A DNA stretch of 6,333 nt from positions 1-6,333 of the forward strand of contig CAYTES010000075.1 of NCBI GenBank assembly GCA_964436935.1, read 5' to 3'. Within the stretch, counting starts at the first letter, position 1, and the number at the start of each line of letters is the position of its first letter. Of the stretch, positions 1-5,726 are shown piece by piece. The notes under the pieces were generated by a model, which was not told the DNA's origin, did no database searches, and was given only the letters and a program-made list of their open reading frames with translations. Position numbers and translations under genes: made by a program. The stretch comes from CAYTES01 sp964436935 (lineage in GTDB: Bacteria > Patescibacteriota > Gracilibacteria > UBA1369 > UBA12473).

Positions 1-87
1 TGGTGCCGCGGGTGGGGGTCGAACCCACATTCCCTCACAGGAACACGATTTTGAGTCGTGCGTGTCTACCAGTTTCACCACCGCGGC
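1..87 (-). tRNA. tRNA-Leu (anticodon CAA), complete with encoded CCA
   Basis: This tRNA inserts leucine at UUG codons. Read on the minus strand, a 7-bp acceptor stem pairs GCCGCGG (87-81) with CCGCGGC (11-5). The discriminator base is A, and CCA is encoded at 3-1. The anticodon arm is CACGA, loop CTCAAAA, then TCGTG; the loop occupies 49-55 and the anticodon CAA is at 53-51. The T arm is GTGGG, TTCGACC, CCCAC. A long variable arm (TTCC pairing with GGAA, about 30-43) marks it as a class II tRNA, as expected for Leu. The 3' end coincides with the window edge, so any terminator lies outside. It follows the 231-752 gene in the same direction but has a candidate promoter of its own. Confidence 0.97.
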
Positions 88-120
88 CTATGCTTCGCCA
101 CTTCGGCCCTTGCGGCGAGG

Positions 121-149
121 ATATTAGCATAAAAATTAATAACGAGGAA
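121..149 (-). promoter_or_regulatory. Candidate promoter of tRNA-Leu
   Basis: The minus strand reads TGC followed by TAATAT (-10 at 126-121, TG at 129-128), an extended -10 matching 4 of 6 consensus bases. The -35 position at a 17-bp spacing (149-144) reads TTCCTC, which is weak. The start would fall near 114, giving a pre-tRNA leader of about 26 nt. The sequence just after the -10 is GC-rich (CCTCGCC), as in many stable-RNA promoters. The rest of the 88-230 gap holds only an imperfect palindrome at 166-179 around ACTGCAGT, with no gene and no clear terminator. Confidence 0.33.
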
Positions 150-230
150 AGGCCGAAACTTTAAAGGCACTGCAGTCCCTGCTTCGTGAGTCTGAAGTCA
201 GGCTAAATTTTATTTTATTTCATTTCGGCA

Positions 231-752
231 TTAGAGCGTTTTCCATTCTACGTTCGCTTGTTTCAGCGCTGCTGCGAATTGCAGAAGCTCCTCCTCGTTC
301 ATGTTTCCGGAAAAATCCATTTTGACTTTCTCTCCATTGGTTTTTTCGATTTCAAACTGCATCACTCCAAGCAACGTTTTAAGTTGAACCGATTTCAATC
401 CGTTGAGGGGGAAATTTTCGATGCGGTCGCGATGCTTGATCGTGAGTTCTTGATTGTCCGTAATCCGAATCCATCCTCGATCCTTGATGGTTAAGCGTGT
501 GAATCCCAGTAGCCCCTTGAGCCCCCCCGGTGAGCACCGCGACAAATCCCAAAAAGCCGCCAATTGAATGGGGTTGTGCGTATCAAAAAAATAAATGAGA
601 AAAGCTGAAGGAATGAGCACCATCGGAATGATCCAAATGATTCGATCGATGGGTGGCAACTGAGGACTATGATCGAAAAGAAATGGTGACGTACCCATCG
701 GAAGGCATGAACCCGAAATTAAATTGTTTAGAGTATAACACATTCTTTCCAT
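231..752 (-). CDS. Small membrane-anchored hypothetical protein with PH-like C-terminal domain
   Basis: I do not recognise this 173-residue product as a named protein. Residues 38-56 (IIWIIPMVLIPSAFLIYFF) form one clear transmembrane helix. From about residue 80 the sequence alternates short beta-type strands (LTI, WIRI, ELTIKHRD, LKSVQL, GVMQFEIEKTNG) and ends in an amphipathic helix (about 153-166). That pattern resembles bacterial PH-like domains of membrane proteins; it is a fold guess only. Residues 68-75 (WDLSRCSP) are polar and ill-fitting. Shifting frame between the T5 run (551-555) and the G7 run (522-528) would instead give LGFVAVLT and a second membrane helix. The ATG at 752 lacks a Shine-Dalgarno sequence. 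A TGTTATACT box at 740-732 lies inside the first codons, so a later start (ATG at 698) is possible. Confidence 0.6.
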   Translation of the reverse strand: MERMCYTLNNLISGSCLPMGTSPFLFDHSPQLPPIDRIIWIIPMVLIPSAFLIYFFDTHNPIQLAAFWDLSRCSPGGLKGLLGFTRLTIKDRGWIRITDNQELTIKHRDRIENFPLNGLKSVQLKTLLGVMQFEIEKTNGEKVKMDFSGNMNEEELLQFAAALKQANVEWKTL

Positions 753-808
753 CTAACGTCTCTGCCGACGGATGGCTTCACGATTTGCGCTAGTTTCTTG
801 AACTCAGC

Positions 809-817
809 TTTATATCA
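809..817 (-). promoter_or_regulatory. Candidate extended -10 for the small membrane protein gene
   Basis: The minus strand reads TGA then TATAAA (TG at 817-816, hexamer 814-809), matching 5 of 6 consensus bases plus the TG extension. No convincing -35 is visible 16-18 bp upstream. The start would be near 802, about 50 nt ahead of the ATG at 752. The site abuts the -35 of the plus-strand promoter at 819-847, so the two promoters face away from each other and their polymerase footprints would overlap. Confidence 0.33.
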
Positions 818-818
818 G

Positions 819-847
819 TTTACATTTTTAGCTTTTTATGATAGAAT
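819..847 (+). promoter_or_regulatory. Promoter of the 1006-residue transglycosylase-like gene
   Basis: A -35 TTTACA (819-824, 5 of 6) is followed after exactly 17 bp by -10 TAGAAT (842-847, 5 of 6), with an extended TG at 839-840. This is a near-consensus sigma-70-type promoter. Transcription would start near 854, leaving a leader of about 33 nt before the GTG at 887. The leader contains an AT-rich inverted repeat (846-867). Confidence 0.6.
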
Positions 848-867
848 TTTAAGATTTACTTTAAAAT
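846..867 (+). repeat. Inverted repeat ATTTTAA-N8-TTAAAAT over the transcription start
   Basis: ATTTTAA at 846-852 is the exact reverse complement of TTAAAAT at 861-867, with 8 bp between them. The repeat begins inside the -10 box and spans the predicted start near 854. It could be a repressor operator or just AT-rich background; a stem of only A-T pairs would be weak in RNA. Confidence 0.4.
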
Positions 868-886
868 CACCCTAAAACTTACTCCC

Positions 887-3800
887 GTGATCACACACTG
901 CTTCACCTTTTCAACAAAATTTTCAACGCGATTGGTCTTCCTGGGAACTCCAGAAAGAAATTGGGATTACGCTCAATTGAATTCAAAAATCAATAAGAAT
1001 GAACCCGTCAATGTGGCAGAATTTCCCATTACTCATCGCTCTTTTGAATTTGGTCAAGGCGGCATTAGTGGAAATGTTCAACGGGGTCTTGCCGAATCCG
1101 GTTACGACGCCCAAAAAGCAAAAAGGGTGCTTTTTGAAATTTTACAGGCGGGCGATGAAGAAAGCCGACAAAAGGGTGCGACTTTAGATTCTTTAGAATC
1201 CCGACTTAAGCTCGACAAAGTGACTCAATTTTCTCTTGAAAATGGCTATTTGTACTTCTTTGATGAAAAAGGAGAAGAAATTTTAAAACTCAAAGCCATC
1301 TCCGACCGCCAAAAAGCCTTTAAGGAAAGCTTCTATGCCAAAACGACGACCTTGGAACATACGGTGGATACCCATCTGGTGGAAAAAGAAACCCGCCGAC
1401 AGCTACGGCGAGAACTTCGGCGCACCGCAATTGAGAGTCTACCCGCTCCGGATAATCAACTTTCCGTATCCGTCCGCCTTCCTCAGTTGCCCAAAAACCC
1501 TCCGTTTATAATGCCGGGACAATTTTGGATTGAAACTTCCAAGGCTCCCCCCGAAGGGCTTATGCGTGCCTATCGGAGCGAAACAGCTTGTATGGGATAT
1601 GTCGGCGAACGCTTACGCCAACGATTGGGGGCTTCCGCCAGCCTTCGCGACTTAGGGTTTGAACCCGGAATTAAAGCCTGGCAATTCAAATCGGAACTCA
1701 TGAAAAAAGGGGGCGTTTCGGTGGTGAGTTCGATGCAAAAGTATCTTTCTCTCTCCGGTGGCACCATTCGAAATCGTAATGTGGGCACTCCCCAATACAA
1801 ACAAGATCTATTGAATTTTCGCGGGGCTCTAGATGAAAAATTAGCCGCTTCTTCCACCAATGCGCCCTTTGTACTCACCATGCGATACCGGGATTCGGAC
1901 TACGCCGGAAAATCGGCCGCCTACAATGCCCGTTTACCGAGGGCGCAACGCAGTTTAAACACTCATATTTTGGAAGGATTGGGAAAAGGAAAACGCAAAC
2001 TGCCCTGGCCTCCACAAGCCGGAGAAGAATTAACCACCTACGCCCACCGAGCACTTGCGATCAAACCCAAAGATGGGTATCTCCTTTCTGCCGTCACCCT
2101 TTGGGTGGACGATCAACCCTTCCATTACGACAAAGGCCAACGAAAATTCGTGGATGATAAAGGAGAGGCCAAGCGCATCGATGCCAAAAGCCATGTCTTA
2201 TTGGAAGATGTTTATTTTGCTCATCATTTCAAAGGAGCCCATATGGATAGCCTGACCGCTTTGTTGGCGAGCGGAAAATACGATCCGGTGGACATTTTGG
2301 CCCTCAATATGGAACAGATTAAAAAGCCCGCTGCCACGCCAAAATTTCCGGAAGGGGTTTCCTTGCAAACCTCTTTTTATTTGAGAAGAAAAGAAAATAT
2401 TCGAAAGCGGTTTTCAAAAATCTCCAAAGATCCCGACGACTGGGAACGAGCCTGTTGGTTTTGGAAAGAGATTGGATTTGATACCGGGCGAGTGAAAGCG
2501 GATATTGAACCGGTACCGATTCCGCACTTAGGTCAATTGAAAGCTTTAGTGGATAAAAAGGGAGGACTTTCCGAACTTCGAGCGATCACTCATAGAGCGC
2601 GGATCGCGGAATACAATACAATGCACCCGGGGGAACATGTGTTGCGTGTTGAATCCGGCCAGAATCCCTGGAGCCTGGTCTCCTCCTTTTTTGAAGGAAA
2701 ATTCACGCCCGAGCTTAGCCACCAAGAAAAATCTTCCATTCTTGCGGCGATCGATCGTTTCAATGCTTCCATCGACCTTCGAATAATCGCCTTTCCCGGG
2801 GAAGGAGCTAAAACTCAAAAGGATTATGTACGTTTTCAGGAAGGGGATGTGGCATGGGTGAGTGATGAGCTCCTCCGGGCTCTAGAAAATAATCTGCGTT
2901 ATGAAAGGGATCGTACCCAGGTTCATGTTCCATCCACCTTACTGATTTCCACCGAAAAACGTGTGGAAATCAACGACCATGAACGACAGGTGATTGAAAC
3001 CGCCACCGCGGATCCTCAAATAAGGCTCTTGCTCACGTTGGCACTCCTCAACGAACAAAAAAGAGGCTCGAGGAGAGGCCAATTGGCAAAATTGGTGGAA
3101 CAGAGCGGATTACGTGACGAATTGTCTGTGGGGCTATTCCAGGTGCAAGTACGTGACAACGAACGTCTTCTCGTGAATAAACAGGGCTACAATTTTCCCA
3201 CCTTGGAAAGCTATCGTAACGCCTTAAAAACAGATGATATTTTGAATGCCAAGGTGGCACAAATCAACCTTCAAGAGGCGTCAGACTCCTATCGTCATTT
3301 TCTTTCGCAAAATCATGAAAGCCCTCAACCCACAGACCCTCATTTTCTCTCCGGTGTTTTAACGGCATACAATCGACCCCGAGGTCGATTGTATGCCGGA
3401 TTATTTACACTCATGGCCAGCCGAGTCTCCACAGCCTTTTCGTTATCCCTTGATCCGCAAGGACCAATCGATAGGAATCATTCGGCATCAACCGTTCAAT
3501 TTTGGCACTTGATCGGGGAAAAACTTTTAAATGAAAAACTTATCTCACTTCCGGGGGGAGTGTCCCAAATTCAACGCGACGTAGCGTTCCTAAACTTCAA
3601 TAAAATTGATTTTTTTGAAACGGCCCTCTTTAAATCGGTAAATCGCGCATACGAGAAAAAAATCGGAACAACCCTTTCTTTCCTGATTCAAGACTCGGAA
3701 TATCAAACCTCCCCCCTTCAAAATTATGGCTATCGGGCGACACGTCATGGACAAGTGGCCGAAATTTTAAGCTATTCGTCCGTGGTGAATCAAAAAAATC

Positions 3801-3907
3801 TTCAAGGGCGTCAATTCATTGACTTGGATCATCTGCCTTCCATTCAATCGAAAAATGGAAATCCCGGCATTGCCACCAAAACCAACCTGGAAAGTTTAAA
3901 AACTTAG
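887..3907 (+). CDS. Large SLT/lysozyme-like putative lytic transglycosylase with LysM-like segment
   Basis: This 1006-residue protein probably acts on peptidoglycan. Near the C-terminus, residues 715-845 follow the order of lysozyme-like (SLT/GH23) transglycosylases. A candidate catalytic Glu is E723 in LALLNEQ. It is followed by SVGLFQVQ (747-754, equivalent to the GLMQ motif), a helix NAKVAQINLQEASDSYRHFL (787-806), and LTAYN (825-829, equivalent to AAYNAG). Residues 584-665 resemble a stretched LysM unit (RVESGQNPWSL, AIDRFN, FQEGD). Residues 185-450 are unrecognised; C235 (ETACMGYV) and H360 (LNTHIL) might be an NlpC/CHAP-like pair, which is speculative. Residues 165-180 are strongly basic. 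No signal peptide or membrane helix is visible. The GTG start at 887 is chosen because a promoter lies just upstream and a stop (842-844) precedes it; no in-frame ATG occurs before codon 209, so the N-terminus is uncertain. There is no Shine-Dalgarno sequence. The gene converges on, and overlaps by 4 bp, the lipoprotein gene. Confidence 0.85.
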   Translation: MITHCFTFSTKFSTRLVFLGTPERNWDYAQLNSKINKNEPVNVAEFPITHRSFEFGQGGISGNVQRGLAESGYDAQKAKRVLFEILQAGDEESRQKGATLDSLESRLKLDKVTQFSLENGYLYFFDEKGEEILKLKAISDRQKAFKESFYAKTTTLEHTVDTHLVEKETRRQLRRELRRTAIESLPAPDNQLSVSVRLPQLPKNPPFIMPGQFWIETSKAPPEGLMRAYRSETACMGYVGERLRQRLGASASLRDLGFEPGIKAWQFKSELMKKGGVSVVSSMQKYLSLSGGTIRNRNVGTPQYKQDLLNFRGALDEKLAASSTNAPFVLTMRYRDSDYAGKSAAYNARLPRAQRSLNTHILEGLGKGKRKLPWPPQAGEELTTYAHRALAIKPKDGYLLSAVTLWVDDQPFHYDKGQRKFVDDKGEAKRIDAKSHVLLEDVYFAHHFKGAHMDSLTALLASGKYDPVDILALNMEQIKKPAATPKFPEGVSLQTSFYLRRKENIRKRFSKISKDPDDWERACWFWKEIGFDTGRVKADIEPVPIPHLGQLKALVDKKGGLSELRAITHRARIAEYNTMHPGEHVLRVESGQNPWSLVSSFFEGKFTPELSHQEKSSILAAIDRFNASIDLRIIAFPGEGAKTQKDYVRFQEGDVAWVSDELLRALENNLRYERDRTQVHVPSTLLISTEKRVEINDHERQVIETATADPQIRLLLTLALLNEQKRGSRRGQLAKLVEQSGLRDELSVGLFQVQVRDNERLLVNKQGYNFPTLESYRNALKTDDILNAKVAQINLQEASDSYRHFLSQNHESPQPTDPHFLSGVLTAYNRPRGRLYAGLFTLMASRVSTAFSLSLDPQGPIDRNHSASTVQFWHLIGEKLLNEKLISLPGGVSQIQRDVAFLNFNKIDFFETALFKSVNRAYEKKIGTTLSFLIQDSEYQTSPLQNYGYRATRHGQVAEILSYSSVVNQKNLQGRQFIDLDHLPSIQSKNGNPGIATKTNLESLKT
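3363..3398. repeat. Perfect 16-bp inverted repeat with 4-nt loop inside the transglycosylase-like domain
   Basis: CGGCATACAATCGACC (3363-3378) is followed by the loop CCGA (3379-3382) and the exact reverse complement (3383-3398). The flanking bases do not pair, so the stem is exactly 16 bp. It covers codons 826-838, which encode T-A-Y-N-R-P-R-G-R-L-Y-A-G and include the AYN motif of the predicted active-site region. No U-tract follows, so it is not a standard intrinsic terminator. Confidence 0.95.
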
Positions 3908-5634
3908 TTCTCCCGCATTCCCACCATGTGCAGGTGCGGCGATGGAAGCTTTTGGGATCCTTTTTCAAGGCCTCCCATGGCCTTTCCAGCTTGGGCTTGA
4001 CGAACAAAAAATTCAAGCAGGGTCGCTTGGACACCCTGAAGGAGAGCCCGATGTTGCTGCTCTGTTAATTCATACTCCACTCCGGGATAACGTACCGATT
4101 TCACTATAACTCTTGTGGTCGCAATATCCGCCGCCGAATAGTAACAATGGGACGAAAGATTGACGAACTCTTCTTTTTTCAACCCTTTTTTGCGATCCGT
4201 TGCCGTTCCGTTTCCGGAAATCGTCTTCAATTTCGTTTCCTGGTATTCAACGGTTCTGCCCAGCGCATTGAGGATCAAAAACACCTCATACTCAGCCGCC
4301 AAACCATATGCTTCATGCAAGGTTTTATTGACATAACGGCCCATCGCTTCGACCAATCGAAACGTTTCATTGGTCGTGTAACAGGCTAACGATTCCCGAA
4401 AAGGATCCTGCGTGTAGATTTTACCGACCCTAAAATAATCTTCTGTCTGAGGAATCACATGGACCAATCGCTTCTTTTCAAGCCCCCGCTCCACCAACTC
4501 CTCTTGGTTTTCATCTGTAAAGACGGGAAATTTATTCTTTTGATGATAGTCCTGTTGAGCGGGCTGAAGGGTAGCCTTTTTTAATTTTTTATCCTTTAAT
4601 TTTATTTCGGCCTGACGAAGTTGATGTTGCGCCTTTACTCCGTTGATCTGAATTTCACGAGCCTCCCATCCAAAATGCTCCCTCGCATTCAAATAAACGA
4701 GGGGAATATTCCACTCGCTTGGACCGGACAATAATTCCACAAAAATGGCTATTTCTTCGAGCGAATTATAAAAACGGGGATCCAACACCAATCTTAAAAA
4801 GGTTTGAATGTCATCTTCCGGATTCGCTTCGTAACGGATCGTACTGGAATTTGGATGGTCCAAGTTTTTTTGATCGGGAATGGGAATTTTAAAGGAAGTG
4901 ACCTGCGAATTTTTTACACTTAGAGACTGGTCTTGCAAGCAATATTGCATCACTTTAACAAATACCGTTTCCCGTTCGTATTGCACACGCTGATCTTCAT
5001 GCACCCTCCACTTTAAAATATCGTCTTCTTTGCCCCACCACTTTAGGAACATAGGCAGAGCGCGAAGAGGGGTTTGGTTTTCAATGGTTTCTTCCAATTG
5101 AGGATAAAAAAATTGAAGTTCTTCATACCAATGCGGATGCCTCGGGATGTCCGCCCACAAGACTCCATCGGCGCGAGCAAATAAGGAATAGGTTCCATTT
5201 GTTTTTTGTCGACCCACCAACAGGGAGTGTAATTTTTCAGGTTTTTTTGTCGGAGTGAGGGCGTGGGGAGTGAATTTTGAAGGCGCCAGAGAAAGCAGTG
5301 TCGGTGGAAGGATCGCCTGGGCAGTAGAGGGAATGGTGGAGAGGGATGGTGAAGCCACCGGATTTATGAGGGGCGGGGCAGCGGGAGCGAAGGGATCGCA
5401 GAGAGGGTTTTGTTCCGGGGGTTGATCGGTATGGTAGGGGTCTTTACATCCCACCATCGCTAACATAAAAATCAAAGCAAGTGCTTTGCCCTTAAATTTC
5501 TGCTGAACGAGAGATACGAGGGAAGGTTTTCTCGATAATTTTGGATTTATTTCATGGTTTTCCCTTGAAAAAAGAGGAGGAAGGGATGGTGTGCCGGGAT
5601 TCATTGTTGAGGAGTTAGTGAAGCATTGTACCAT
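3904..5634 (-). CDS. DUF5715-like lipoprotein, putative M15-type zinc peptidase
   Basis: This is a predicted outer-membrane-side lipoprotein that may cleave peptidoglycan peptides. Counting from the ATG at 5634, a basic stretch (46-50) and hydrophobic core (51-61) lead to lipobox MVGC with Cys63; Lys64 follows, so there is no Asp retention signal at +2. Residues 66-132 are a Pro/Ala/Ser-rich linker. The C-terminal third carries RTVEYQ...L (460-469), SGNGTAT (473-479), S494-x-H496-x6-D503 and H567-L-H569. This is the order seen in DUF5715 proteins and matches M15 D-Ala-D-Ala carboxypeptidase zinc ligands (His, Asp, His; H569 favoured). The Gly usual at H+3 is Tyr499. Residues 133-390 are unrecognised; 342-353 is Lys-rich. 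The start is uncertain: the 5634 ATG overlaps the predicted -10, ATG 5604 has no Shine-Dalgarno sequence, and the best-supported ATG (5555) is out of frame. Its stop overlaps that of the convergent upstream-listed gene. Confidence 0.85.
   Translation of the reverse strand: MVQCFTNSSTMNPGTPSLPPLFSRENHEINPKLSRKPSLVSLVQQKFKGKALALIFMLAMVGCKDPYHTDQPPEQNPLCDPFAPAAPPLINPVASPSLSTIPSTAQAILPPTLLSLAPSKFTPHALTPTKKPEKLHSLLVGRQKTNGTYSLFARADGVLWADIPRHPHWYEELQFFYPQLEETIENQTPLRALPMFLKWWGKEDDILKWRVHEDQRVQYERETVFVKVMQYCLQDQSLSVKNSQVTSFKIPIPDQKNLDHPNSSTIRYEANPEDDIQTFLRLVLDPRFYNSLEEIAIFVELLSGPSEWNIPLVYLNAREHFGWEAREIQINGVKAQHQLRQAEIKLKDKKLKKATLQPAQQDYHQKNKFPVFTDENQEELVERGLEKKRLVHVIPQTEDYFRVGKIYTQDPFRESLACYTTNETFRLVEAMGRYVNKTLHEAYGLAAEYEVFLILNALGRTVEYQETKLKTISGNGTATDRKKGLKKEEFVNLSSHCYYSAADIATTRVIVKSVRYPGVEYELTEQQHRALLQGVQATLLEFFVRQAQAGKAMGGLEKGSQKLPSPHLHMVGMREN
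5370..5394 (+). other. G-quadruplex-type motif opposite the lipoprotein linker
   Basis: The plus strand carries four G runs: GGGG (5370-5373), GGGG (5375-5378), GGG (5383-5385) and GGG (5392-5394), with loops of 1, 4 and 6 nt. This satisfies the usual G3+N1-7 pattern. It lies on the template strand of the lipoprotein gene and results from Pro/Ala codons in the linker, so it may have no function of its own. Confidence 0.5.
5547..5566 (-). promoter_or_regulatory. Strong ribosome binding site before ATG AAA TAA in the lipoprotein leader
   Basis: AAGGGA (5566-5561), five bases, then ATG (5555-5553) is the best translation start signal in this gene. In that frame it reads ATG AAA TAA, a two-codon ORF. 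It is one base out of frame with the lipoprotein. One extra A in the AAA run would give MKINPKLSRK leading directly into the lipobox signal. Either a base is missing in this sequence or the site drives a minimal upstream ORF. Confidence 0.5.
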
Positions 5635-5653
5635 ACCGGCATTGGGAAATAAT
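5625..5653 (-). promoter_or_regulatory. Candidate promoter of the lipoprotein gene
   Basis: The minus strand reads TGG then TACAAT (TG at 5633-5632, hexamer 5630-5625), an extended -10 with 5 of 6 consensus bases. The -35 region is weak (TTATTT at 5652-5647, 16-bp spacing). Transcription would begin near 5618. It stands back to back with the plus-strand promoter at 5655-5683, with the -35 regions adjacent. Confidence 0.42.
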
Positions 5654-5654
5654 T

Positions 5655-5683
5655 TTGCTTTTAGGATTAATTTATGCTATAAT
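5655..5683 (+). promoter_or_regulatory. Promoter of the LysM-like gene
   Basis: TTGCTT (5655-5660) lies 17 bp before a perfect TATAAT (5678-5683), with the extension TGC at 5675-5677. This gives a full extended -10 consensus. Transcription would begin near 5690, leaving a leader of about 37 nt to the ATG at 5727. Confidence 0.65.
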
Positions 5684-5716
5684 TATAAGATTTCTAAAAA
5701 TTATAAATCCTCTAAA
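5681..5716 (+). repeat. Tandem imperfect 18-bp direct repeat in the leader
   Basis: Two adjacent 18-bp units (5681-5698 and 5699-5716) share AATTATAA at their starts and TCTAAA at their ends, with 14 of 18 positions identical. They overlap the -10 box, the predicted start and the leader. The second copy also creates a TATAAA (5702-5707) that could act as an alternative -10. Confidence 0.6.
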
Positions 5717-5726
5717 ACAAAATCAT

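Noticed and set aside
203..225. A/T-rich tract after the stop of the small membrane protein gene as a terminator
   Set aside because: Read on the minus strand it is A-rich rather than U-rich, and no stem precedes it.
152..229. GCCGAAA (152-158) and TTTCGGC (223-229) inverted repeat flanking the gap after the small membrane protein gene
   Set aside because: Arms of 7 bp separated by 64 nt are readily expected by chance, and no other signal supports a function.
1..230. tRNA-Leu as an integration site of a mobile element
   Set aside because: No integrase, no duplicated tRNA 3' end and no element genes are visible in this window.
999..1187. Plus-strand ATG ORF with a hydrophobic stretch (FPLLIALLNLVKAALVEMF) that could be a signal for the large gene
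   Set aside because: It is in another frame, ends at 1187, and changes to a basic, protein-unlike tail. The frame from 887 is coherent throughout.
3967..3984. Hairpin AAGGCC-TCCCAT-GGCCTT downstream of the large gene
   Set aside because: A 6-bp stem without a following U-tract, inside the coding region of the lipoprotein. It is too weak to call a terminator.
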